From: Gracilaria vermiculophylla
Lineage: Eukaryota; Rhodophyta; Florideophyceae; Gracilariales; Gracilariaceae
Reading direction: 5' to 3'
Length of the DNA stretch: 64,000 nucleotides
NCBI GenBank assembly: GCA_019155205.2
Contig: JAHNZQ020000308.1
Location: 1,620,621-1,684,620 of the forward strand
Made by a program: the position numbers and the translations under genes. Of the stretch, positions 20,897 through 29,536 are shown piece by piece (the stretch's first letter is position 1; the number at the start of each line of letters is the position of its first letter). Below the pieces are notes generated by a model that was given only the letters and a program-made list of their open reading frames with translations, had not been told where the DNA came from and did not search any database.

Positions 20897-21616
20897 GGTT
20901 GCACGACGAGCACGACGCACGCACGACGGGTACGCCTGCGATCTACGACGGAAATGCCCGACGGCACCTACGGGACAGTTGTTATCGGAATTCGGATGCT
21001 GACGTTATCCCTGTATCATGATCAGGGACTGATGTACTCGGCCAGAAACGAGGAGCAAGCGTGCCTGGGACCCGTTCACGGCGTAGAGGAAACACTGTCG
21101 AGCGGTTCCTTCTCGTAGTCCTACATCATTGCACTGCACCACGGTACCCCTGGTAGCTACTGATCTAAAGATGGCAGAGCGGCCAGTGCGGCCAAAACAG
21201 GGCGTTATTCTGTAAGACATTGCACTGTAAGCCATGCTCGCCGACGGTCTTCCGTTCAAATCAGCGTTCCGGCCCGCAGCGTTCGTTGAAGCAAATCATA
21301 CCATCCGTGGAACAGATGAAGTGAGGGTAGCGACGTTTTCGCGAGGTAGTGGGCGATGACAACTTCGCGCACACGACGGTAGCTCCCGGGCCTGGGTCAC
21401 CAGTTGAGACGCTGGTCACCTGTGCGCTTGCGTAGCTCGTAAGACAAGGTACACTTTGACACGGCGTATACGGAGCATGCGTGGATGTGTGTACACGTGG
21501 TATTGCGGAGGGGTGGGTACTGCAGACTCTCGGCGGCGGCTCACGTTGACAGCGGCGCGGCGCTGCGCGCCGCCGGTACGGGACGGCGATGGGCGCGACG
21601 GCGGTATCGGACAGCG
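20897..21616. other. Divergent promoter region, PMT / QTRT2
   Basis: About 720 bp between head-to-head genes. It contains chance frames on both strands but nothing recognisable. An upstream in-frame ATG for QTRT2 exists at 21485, giving an arginine/alanine-rich extension I think is not translated. Confidence 0.5.
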
Positions 21617-22855
21617 ATGGGTGCGGCGCGGACGCACGAGGTGCGCGGCGACATGCTAGCGCAGCAAACACCGGCGCCGCTGTTGGTGACCAACAAGGGG
21701 CAGCTTCCCTACCTCCCTGTACCGCTGGCGCGACTGGCTACGCCGCGCGGCACCACGCGTTTGCACTCACTGCCCGCGCCCGAGTGGCATGTGCTCAACG
21801 CCAACACGGGGCTGCGTGCCACTCACCTGCTGCCGCAGCTGTCGCTCAACGCTAAGTCCGCCTCGTGCTCGCACGACTGCATCCTTTTTCTCACTATGCG
21901 CGCAGTGCCGTCGTACGATCTCCTCACGGATGCCCCCGGCAAGCGCGACGCCGTGTGCAGCTTCGTCGATGGCTCCCGCCGCACAGTCATGTCCCCCGAT
22001 GACATGTGTGAGCTGCACGCCGCCATGCGCACCGACTTCTGCGTCAGTCTCAGCGACGGCATGACGCTGCACTGTGCTCCGAAGGCCGCCGTGCTGCAGC
22101 GCCGCGCGAGGCGCAACGAGACGCTACAACACGCCTTCCTGCTCGCCACGGAGCAGCGAAACACCAACGGCGTACTGTTGTCCATCCAAGGCGCCGACTG
22201 CGTGAGCTCGCGTGCACACCTGGCCACGGCCGCCGCCACGGCCGCCGCCGCGCACTCTTCGCGCGGCGCCGTGCGAGGCTTCGCCATCGAGGGGCTTTAC
22301 GCGGGCGAGTCCACCGAGGCGCGCTTCGAGTGCGTGACCGCCTGTGTGGAAGCTGTGGCGCACACCGCGCTGCTGCGCGTGCTTCTGGGCGGCAGCGGAG
22401 CGCCGCACGAGGTGCTGCGCGCCGTCGATGCCGGCGTCGACGTCGTCGAGGCTTGCTACCCGTTCGAAATGGCCGAGAACGGGTTGGCGTTGCGCCTCAC
22501 CGACGCGCAACCGCCGATTTCGCTGCTTGCGCGCAGCCTGACGCTCAGCACCGAGCCGCTGGCCGCGCGATGCGCGTGCGGCGCGTGTGGCGGCGACGAC
22601 CACCACGGCAACCCGCAGCCGCGCTTCTTCTCTCGCGGCTACATACATCACCTGTTGGAGGTGCACGAGATGATGGGCGTGTCGCTTCTGGCCGTGCACA
22701 ACGTGTGGCAATACCTCCACTGGTTTGAAGAGCTGCGCTCCGCGCTGTCCGCCGGCCGTCTGGCGCAATTCGCCGAAAGCTACGCTGCCGCCGCCATTTC
22801 TACCTCCAGCGCAAACCCCGCGCTCGCTGCGCCCACTGTAAGCCCCGACGAATGA
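21617..22855 (+). CDS. QTRT2: Queuine tRNA-ribosyltransferase accessory subunit 2
   Basis: With ATG 21617 the protein has 412 residues (ATG 21653 is an alternative, 12 residues shorter). It is a TGT-fold TIM barrel of the QTRT2 type. The zinc site C-x-C-x2-C...H is seen as CACGACGG (Cys ~319, 321, 324) followed by SRGYIHHLLEVHEMMGVSLL and the His in AVHNVW (~361). The usual spacing between last Cys and His is about 25 residues; here an insertion rich in D, H, N and P (DDHHGNPQ) lengthens it. LHAAMRTDFCVSLSDG and GFAIEGLYAGES correspond to the barrel strands. QTRT2 pairs with the catalytic QTRT1 to replace guanine 34 by salvaged queuine in tRNA(His, Asp, Asn, Tyr), often at the mitochondrial surface. 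The gene is much more GC-rich than neighbours outside 20-24.4 kb. Confidence 0.9.
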   Translation: MGAARTHEVRGDMLAQQTPAPLLVTNKGQLPYLPVPLARLATPRGTTRLHSLPAPEWHVLNANTGLRATHLLPQLSLNAKSASCSHDCILFLTMRAVPSYDLLTDAPGKRDAVCSFVDGSRRTVMSPDDMCELHAAMRTDFCVSLSDGMTLHCAPKAAVLQRRARRNETLQHAFLLATEQRNTNGVLLSIQGADCVSSRAHLATAAATAAAAHSSRGAVRGFAIEGLYAGESTEARFECVTACVEAVAHTALLRVLLGGSGAPHEVLRAVDAGVDVVEACYPFEMAENGLALRLTDAQPPISLLARSLTLSTEPLAARCACGACGGDDHHGNPQPRFFSRGYIHHLLEVHEMMGVSLLAVHNVWQYLHWFEELRSALSAGRLAQFAESYAAAAISTSSANPALAAPTVSPDE

Positions 22856-23074
22856 AGCGCGCCGTGGCATCGCGTCACGCGCTCGCACACACTCGCTGCG
22901 CGCGACCATTGCACGCTGCGTCTTGGCGTCCGTCACCTCCGCTCTCATTGCCGCGTTCCCCCTCGCATCTCTCGTTTCCCCTCCCTACACCCCCCCTTCC
23001 ACTGGGCGCGTCGTCTCTCCGCCTCGGTCCCTTTCCCGCAGCCCATCTCCCCGCCCCTTTCATTCGCCTCTCCC

Positions 23075-24457
23075 ATGACCACCTTGCAACCCGGCTTCAA
23101 CTACTCGGTCGCCCTGCATCAGTCCCATGCCGTTTCCTTTTTCCGGGCGCTGCCGCGCTGGCCCTCCGCCTCCAACCAGTTCCAGTTCTCGTTCGCGTAC
23201 CTCTCGCCAGTCGCACTCACCGCCCTTCTCCCCATCTTCTTCGCCGTCGCACTCACGCTGCTCTTGCTCGTGCACCTTCTCGTGCGCTATTCCTGTCGTC
23301 GCCAATCCACCGACGCCCGAATCAAGCGCCTGTCGCACTCCAGACCGGCTACCCTGTTGCAATGTGCATTTTCGTCGCTAATCCTCTTTCTCATTTTTAC
23401 TTTCACCTCTCTGACGCTGCTCGCAAACGCCTCGCTTCAGTTTGCATCGTTTGATGCGCTCGACTTGATCCATGCGCTCACTGATAACCTTTCCCTGTCA
23501 GGCTTTTCATTTGTTGATGTGGCGCTCCTCTTCCGAACGCGCCTTTTCCAATTTGACCCTTCCAAAGCGCTTCGTGCTGACAATTTTCTCAATCAGTTAT
23601 TACCTGATTTTGGCGAACGTTCGCTCACTGCCATGCATCAGTACATCTTACTCAACTACCCCAATCTCAACCCGCTGCGTGCAAATCTGCAATCGCTGAC
23701 AAACGCCATTGACCATGTTTTATACGTTGTTCGCCGCGCCGTCACCCTGGTCTACGTCGTTCTGCTCGCTATTATTCTCCTCATCGCCTCTGCCCCGCTG
23801 CTATTGTTCCTGGTCGATGCATTTACCATTCGGAACCGCCGTCGAGTGCTCCGCTTTCTGGCGCACCTCACGTTCTTCTTGCTGCCGTCGTTTTTCTGCT
23901 GGGCCTGTGTGGGAGTCACAGCCGCCGTGGGCATCACCGTGGCTGACGTCTGCCAAATGCTGCACGAGTACCGCGACGCCTTGCTGGGAGGCTCCGTGCT
24001 AGGACCGAACGCGCTTCTGCAGTCCGGCTTTGACTGCCCCGCGTACTCTGCGGTGGACGTGCGCCAACGAATTCAAGTAGCCGCCGACTCGGTGCTTCAG
24101 AGCGAGCTTGCCGCCTCCACGGTGAAGCTGCTGCTGAATACTTCGGCCGAACGCATCGCGGACACTGCCGTTTGGTCGGGCAGCCGCGTGGAAGCGGCGC
24201 TCAACTGCTCTATGCAGATCGAGTTTTCGGGAAAGCTGGAAAATGTGGTGTGTTCTCCCGCAGGACATGCCGCTGTTCAAGGCGTGTACGACCTGTTTAT
24301 TGGGTTTCTGGGGCTGTCCATCTGTCTGGCGGTTGCGGGGATTGCCAGCTTATTCGGCATGCAGGCGGCGAGGAGCTTGATTGTGTGGAGAGGAGTGAAG
24401 ACGCACAGCTTGGATTTGGAGAGCGAAAGCGACTCGTCGATGAGCACAGCTGCATGA
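23075..24457 (+). CDS. Five-TM membrane protein, tweety/prominin-like topology
   Basis: The 460-residue protein has five hydrophobic spans at about residues 43-70, 95-120, 222-248, 262-292 and 404-430. Between spans 2 and 3, and 4 and 5, lie two large loops of about 100 residues, and the C-terminus is short and acidic-serine rich (LDLESESDSSMSTAA). Two large extracytosolic loops plus five helices is the layout of tweety homologues (TTYH) and prominins. The second loop contains cysteines (GFDCPAY, ALNCSM, ENVVCSP) that could form disulfides, and NCS and NTS N-glycosylation sites. Plants encode distant proteins of this shape. I see no decisive sequence motif, so family membership is an inference from topology; membrane location is secure. 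Confidence 0.55.
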   Translation: MTTLQPGFNYSVALHQSHAVSFFRALPRWPSASNQFQFSFAYLSPVALTALLPIFFAVALTLLLLVHLLVRYSCRRQSTDARIKRLSHSRPATLLQCAFSSLILFLIFTFTSLTLLANASLQFASFDALDLIHALTDNLSLSGFSFVDVALLFRTRLFQFDPSKALRADNFLNQLLPDFGERSLTAMHQYILLNYPNLNPLRANLQSLTNAIDHVLYVVRRAVTLVYVVLLAIILLIASAPLLLFLVDAFTIRNRRRVLRFLAHLTFFLLPSFFCWACVGVTAAVGITVADVCQMLHEYRDALLGGSVLGPNALLQSGFDCPAYSAVDVRQRIQVAADSVLQSELAASTVKLLLNTSAERIADTAVWSGSRVEAALNCSMQIEFSGKLENVVCSPAGHAAVQGVYDLFIGFLGLSICLAVAGIASLFGMQAARSLIVWRGVKTHSLDLESESDSSMSTAA

Positions 24458-25960
24458 CGCTGCGTTTGGCGGTGACGCATCGATTTGTGGCGTGGGTGTG
24501 TATTTTTACTTGAACACTAACTGAACTTGTTTTTTTTTTTCATATTAACATCTTTTAAACTGCTGAGTGACGCACTGTTGCACGTGGCTTGTAATCGAAA
24601 GAAAATCCGTGCCCATACGGACTGCTGCAAATAAATATCGTCAATGCGTGCCGTGGATCGGATGGGCAACGCTCGTTTTTGGAGGGCAAGTGTTTCGAGT
24701 TGGCAGTGAATCGCGTTTTACCGCTGTGCCCGGCGAGCGAGCGCAGAGCACTCCCTTGTAGTGTAATTGCTTTCGTGTGACGGCAAGAGCGGTAGTTTTC
24801 CAAAAGTGATAGGGGCCAGAAGATGAAGGAGGATGGCGGAACATTTTCACGGGCGCACCGTTGTATATCTACAGGCTCGCCACACCGGCAAAGGCTCACG
24901 AGCTTTTCAGAAGCGGTATACGCATGCAACGCGTGACTGTACGCGTAGCGTTCTGGCGAATCGTGTGTCTTTCCGGGCCGTCGTTCTCGGGGAGGCTCAT
25001 AGCGGCGGATGTTCTGGCTCTATGATTCGAACTTGCATTGGCCGAAATTGACAAACGGCGCACTCTTGTGCAAGGGTGGGATGAAATGGCAACGATGCTG
25101 GAGAAAAGGCAGGACGTTCGGTGGCGGAACGTCGGTGCAATTCTGTTCGGTCTCGCGAGAAGACAAGCGAGAGCGCAGTGCAACAAAAAGGCATGTGCGC
25201 ATCGAATCACAGCAAGCGGCATGGATTAGTTATGGAACCCCATACGCTGCCAGTGTGCACAAGCGCGCGAAACACTGGCTGAGACCACGCAATTGGGCTC
25301 GTACAGTATTGTCGAGGCAAAGCTGCGCATCATCCTTGTTCTGGCAGCTGTCCCGCAAAGCTCGTCGTTGCGCACACGGCCCGTTGGCACTGTGACTTCT
25401 CACACTTGATGCATTCTGCTTGGAAAATGTGACACGTACACGTAGCCTGTGACGTGTTCGTCATTTGACCCTCCCTAAAAGCTTACACAATGTACTGTTC
25501 ATTTTCTCTTTCCCCTTTTCGTGGCTCACACTCGCTTCCCCTTCATGCCAACCCCACATCCCCTGTTGCCAAGCCTGATGAGCACCTTGTGGTGATCCAT
25601 CGAACCGTAGTCACTGCAAGCCGAACTGTATTCCAGACATTTTGTTTATCTTGAAAATATTATTTATATGTGAGGATTTTTAATAAAGGAAATATCGGTT
25701 ATATACGCAAACATCAACTTTTCGCGTAGAAAGCGTATCTCTACAGTTTCTCTAACTTTTTTTGCTCTGGTAGTGGTTCATAAAAAGGAAATTTGGTGTT
25801 TTGTTGGCATTGTCAGATTTTACGTACAATCGCATAAACAATGCTATGATAAGAATGTTCTCTGTATGCAAAAATTGTTGGATGCGCGGTAGAATTTGAT
25901 TTAAACCGAGAGAATGAAGTAGTTGCGTAGTTGGAAACTTTTATGCGCATGGGGTCTAGC
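24458..25960. other. Intergenic
   Basis: Between 24.55 and 25.4 kb several overlapping open frames (up to 128 codons) occur on both strands without recognisable motifs. A T-run sits at about 24531. The last 500 bp are AT-rich and lead into the MITE. Confidence 0.5.
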
Positions 25961-25962
25961 TA

Positions 25963-26353
25963 GCGTCTATCGGACCGCTGCGCTGACCTCATATGAGGTC
26001 AGCGCCCCATCACGGAAAATTAAAAAAAAAAGAAATCTGATCCGAAAGCCTCTATATTTCGAATTTTAAACTTGAAAAACGGCCTACAGAGCTAATCAAG
26101 TTCTGCACAGATCTGTCTTCATGGCACCAATTTACGGATGTGGTTGACAACCGCGACTGATTCAACAGCTACAAAAGTTGGTTGTGTGATGTGGACATGG
26201 TTCGGCGCTGTCGGTGTAGAAGACTCGACAAAGATATCATAATGAAAAGAAATTGGAAAGTTTTCAAATGTTTTGGTACAGTTCTAAAGTAAGTAAAAAT
26301 GACCTCACATGAGGTCATTTGACCTCATATGACGTCGCTGGTCCAGTGGACAC
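25963..26353. mobile_element. MITE with imperfect terminal inverted repeats and TA duplication
   Basis: The 391-bp element is flanked by TA (25961-25962 and 26354-26355). The left end reads GCGTCTATCGGACC and the reverse complement of the right end GTGTCCACTGGACC. Further in, both ends carry GA(C)(C/G)TCATATGAGGTCA in inverted orientation. There is no coding frame inside. TA duplication and this size fit a non-autonomous Tc1/mariner-like (or similar) element. Confidence 0.7.
25981..26004. repeat. Perfect 24-bp palindrome inside MITE end
   Basis: CGCTGACCTCAT is followed directly by its exact reverse complement. A near-identical palindrome (AATGACCTCA, CA, TGAGGTCATT) lies at about 26299-26320 and a third half-diverged copy at 26321-26337. 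These are subterminal motifs of the MITE, plausible transposase-binding sites. Confidence 0.9.
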
Positions 26354-26598
26354 TAGTGCGCATTTTCAGCGCAGATGACATTATATCGTGCCATCTGCGT
26401 CTCATGTGGCCGAGACGGCACAGGGCTATTGTGTGGCAGAGCGAGGAGATCTCATGCGAGGACCGAGAGGCGCGCAATCAGCAATCCCAGATACCGAAAT
26501 GAGCATGTTCGCTCAAACTCACTTCGCAGAGACCGCCACGAGGATGGACGCCAATGCGTTCGCTTCTATTCCCTGATGAGCTTCCCTGATCCCCCGTG

Positions 26599-28080
26599 AT
26601 GGAAAGTAGCCACTCTCTTCTCCATACCCGTGATAGTTCCATTCAAACGCTTCAAAATGCTATCCGTCAATCTTGCCTACAGCTCGCACCCCATTTGCCC
26701 GCCCCACACGATTACACAGCTCGTCTCCGCGTTGCACTTTTTCGTCTTCCTGCCCGCCTCGCCTTCTCTACATGCTTTGCTCTTCACCGCTTGCAATGCA
26801 TCCCCGTTTTTCTGAATGATCGATGGAATCTCGATGAACTACTCCACATACTTGACCACTATCCATCTTCTGTTCTCATCACCACCCGTCATCAATACAA
26901 ACAGCTATTCCCGCTGCTTTCCGCCCTTCAGCATGCCCCAACCGTTCTACTTGTAACCCATGACGCCACAGCTTTCAGCGTTCCGTCCGAAGCCTCCACA
27001 AACTCCTATCCCACGTCGCCGCATACGTGTGCTGTCTTCTTCACTTCGGGCACATCAGCAAAGCCCAAGCCCGTCCCATTAACATTCCGCAACCTGTTCG
27101 TTCAATCTCAGTTCAAACGTTTTGCACTTGGTCTCACTCCCACTTCTGTCTATCTTCATTTAGCTCCTCTGTACCATCTCTCAGGCTTTTCTTCCAGTCA
27201 TGCCGTCGCCCTCTCACACGGCCATCACATATTCCCCCCCTCCACACTCCGTGTCAGCGATCCGTCGCACGCCTCGGCGTTGCTATCTCTCACACATAAC
27301 ACCAGAACAACCCATTTGGTAGCCGTACCGGCCACACTTCAACTGCTCGTAGATGCCGCTAAAAACGTCAAACTCTCTCATGTTCGCGTGGTACTCTATG
27401 GTGGAGCTCGAGCGCATCCATCTTTGATACATGCCTTGTCACGTCTTTGTCCCACTGCCAGAATTATTGGTGCCTACGGAATGTCCGAAACTGCAAGTAG
27501 TATAATTCTGCAGCAACATCCCCATCCTGCCTTTCTTGCGCCGCATTTTGCGGCACGCGTGGTGAATACATCTACGGGCCGCTCTTGTGAGCCAGGGCAG
27601 CGAGGGGAGCTATGGATACGCGGGGCTGCAGTTTTTGATGGTTACCCCAATTCAGATAATAATGCGCACTTCTGCGAGGGGTTCTTTCGCACCGGCGACA
27701 TCGCCGTGGAGGGCAACGATGGAAGTTTCAGAGTACTTGGGCGTTTGACAGACTCGATTCGATCGGCGGGGGAAACTGTTTGGCCGGCCGAAGTGGAAAC
27801 TGCACTACTTGCGCACCCGGCGGTTAGAGAAGCAGCGGTTGTTGGTATACCGCATCGCATTCTAGGTGAAGCGGTTGTGGCGGCTGTGGTCTTGTTGGTT
27901 CGAGAGAACGTCTCAATGGTAGTGCACACGCTCATGAGTATTTGTAGAAAGTCTTTGGCCCATTACAAGTGCCCGAAGCAGATTTTTGTCGCTGGTCGTT
28001 TGCCAAGAAATCCCAACGGGAAGGTGAGTCGCTCTGAAGTGAAGAGGTTGTGTTGTGACTCACCGCAAGCTCGGTTGTGA
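26599..28080 (+). CDS. AMP-binding acyl-CoA synthetase-like protein, AAE14/MenE-like
   Basis: The protein has 493 residues from ATG 26599. It is a member of the acyl-adenylate-forming superfamily. Motifs: the P-loop-like box as FFTSGTSAKPKPVPLT (canonical TSGTTGxPKGV, so the usual glycines are replaced while both lysines remain), VYLHLAPLYHLSGFSSSHAV, IIGAYGMSETAS, FFRTGDIAVEGNDGSFRVLG RLTDSIRSAGETVWPAEVE as the hinge region, and the C-terminal catalytic lysine in NPNGKVSR. The HLSGFSS and AYGMSETASS stretches resemble plant AAE14, the o-succinylbenzoyl-CoA ligase of phylloquinone synthesis; oxalyl-CoA synthetase AAE3 is another candidate. No clear transit peptide or C-terminal SKL peroxisome signal is present. 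Substrate is therefore unassigned. Confidence 0.75.
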   Translation: MESSHSLLHTRDSSIQTLQNAIRQSCLQLAPHLPAPHDYTARLRVALFRLPARLAFSTCFALHRLQCIPVFLNDRWNLDELLHILDHYPSSVLITTRHQYKQLFPLLSALQHAPTVLLVTHDATAFSVPSEASTNSYPTSPHTCAVFFTSGTSAKPKPVPLTFRNLFVQSQFKRFALGLTPTSVYLHLAPLYHLSGFSSSHAVALSHGHHIFPPSTLRVSDPSHASALLSLTHNTRTTHLVAVPATLQLLVDAAKNVKLSHVRVVLYGGARAHPSLIHALSRLCPTARIIGAYGMSETASSIILQQHPHPAFLAPHFAARVVNTSTGRSCEPGQRGELWIRGAAVFDGYPNSDNNAHFCEGFFRTGDIAVEGNDGSFRVLGRLTDSIRSAGETVWPAEVETALLAHPAVREAAVVGIPHRILGEAVVAAVVLLVRENVSMVVHTLMSICRKSLAHYKCPKQIFVAGRLPRNPNGKVSRSEVKRLCCDSPQARL

Positions 28081-28452
28081 CCAACGATAGTTTTTGATGG
28101 AATGACATTAAAAGCATCATCCGCGTTCCTTCTGGCAGCCCGCTCAAAGAGATTGCGACGCCGTGAACCCAAGCATCTCATGCAGTAAATAGAATCCTTC
28201 CGTTCACGTAGACCAAACGTGAAAACTAGGATGTAGACAATTATTCTTGATCACGTGAAAAACAGAGCGACCTTTATCACAACCCTGAAACGGCTTAAGA
28301 TAACGAATCGCGGCCTTTTGCCAGCGACATTATAATTCATGGTCAGCCCATTTCTACAGTCCGCCACCTGGGGTCGCAGCGATTTTTGCAGCTGGACAAC
28401 CCCATGAATTGACTCACGGTCCGCTTGGCGCGTTTCTCGTTTCCACGGCTAG
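28081..28452. other. Intergenic
   Basis: Short spacer between two plus-strand genes; nothing recognisable. Confidence 0.5.
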
Positions 28453-29526
28453 ATGTTCACTAGGTTCTCTACGGCGGTGGGGTTTCTCTACGTTCCAACT
28501 CTGCAGCTCAATTTCTCAAACCCTTTCGCTTCACCTTTACGCCGACATTGTCTTCGACGGCAAATCGTACTGTGCGAAAATCTACGGTTTGAGAGAACAT
28601 TTAGCGACGAGTGTTTTTCATCCTCTTCTAGCGCATCGCTACGACCATCTGTGTCAATGTGTTCGTCCTCTCGACGCTCAGCTCTAGTTGATCCTACATG
28701 GTTGGCCTCACGGCTCTCGAATGTAAGCATTCTGGATGCGTCATGGTACATGCCGGGGGAAAAGCGTGATCCATACGATGATTTTATAAAGAAAAGGATC
28801 CCTGGCGCCCGTTTCTTTGACATAGACGCGCCAGGTCTCAGTGACACCTCTTCTGCGCTTCCTCATATGTTGCCAGCGCCAAGTGAATTTGCTGCGAAAG
28901 TATCTGAGCTAGGAGTAACTAATACAAAACCACTGGTCATCTACGCCCAATCCGGTTTTGTTGGTGCCGCGCGTGCATGGTGGATGTTTCGGCTTCACGG
29001 AAAACAAGATTCGTACTTACTTGATGGGGGGTTGAAAGAATGGGAGAGTCAGAATCTACCTCTCGATACAAGCCTTCCTCCTGACGACGTTTGTATTAAT
29101 CCAGATACTCCATTTGTCTCACACGTAAACGCTGATCTCGTTCGTGATATGCACCATATTCTTGGCCAAATTCGGGACCAAGAAGGGGTGATCATTGATG
29201 CCCGATCGAAAAGTCGTTTTGAGGGAACAAGTGCAGAGCCACGACCGGGTCTTTTAAGCGGACACATGCCGGGTGCTTATAATGTACCAAGCTCAACAAT
29301 AGTCTCCTCGGGAAAATTGAAAACCACTGAAGAATTACGACGAGTCTTCGAGGAAGCGGGCATAAATGTGGAGAGCATAACCAAACCGGTTTCTCTCACT
29401 TGCGGGAGTGGAGTTACCGCAGCCATACTCTGCCTTGCGCTTCATGAGCTGGGCGTAGATGCAGCAGTTTACGACGGCAGTTGGAGCGAATATGGGGCTA
29501 TTGACAGCAACCCCGTGACAAAGTGA
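28453..29526 (+). CDS. 3-mercaptopyruvate/thiosulfate sulfurtransferase (two rhodanese domains)
   Basis: The protein has 357 residues. The first ~70 (MFTRFSTAVGFLYVPTLQLN, then arginine- and serine-rich) look like an organelle presequence ending before SALVDPTWLASRLSNVSILD. Two rhodanese domains follow: an inactive N-terminal one (residues ~75-205, with IPGARFFDID and LLDGGLKEW) and a C-terminal one (~215-350) with the active-site loop CGSGVTA, Cys ~317. CGSG(V/T)TA is the mercaptopyruvate sulfurtransferase signature, rather than CRKGVTA of rhodanese. The enzyme moves sulfur from 3-mercaptopyruvate to thiols or cyanide, in cysteine catabolism and sulfide production. An internal ATG at 28657 could give a cytosolic form. 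It ends 10 bp before the stop of the convergent helicase gene. Confidence 0.93.
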   Translation: MFTRFSTAVGFLYVPTLQLNFSNPFASPLRRHCLRRQIVLCENLRFERTFSDECFSSSSSASLRPSVSMCSSSRRSALVDPTWLASRLSNVSILDASWYMPGEKRDPYDDFIKKRIPGARFFDIDAPGLSDTSSALPHMLPAPSEFAAKVSELGVTNTKPLVIYAQSGFVGAARAWWMFRLHGKQDSYLLDGGLKEWESQNLPLDTSLPPDDVCINPDTPFVSHVNADLVRDMHHILGQIRDQEGVIIDARSKSRFEGTSAEPRPGLLSGHMPGAYNVPSSTIVSSGKLKTTEELRRVFEEAGINVESITKPVSLTCGSGVTAAILCLALHELGVDAAVYDGSWSEYGAIDSNPVTK

Positions 29527-29536
29527 TGTCATTGCT

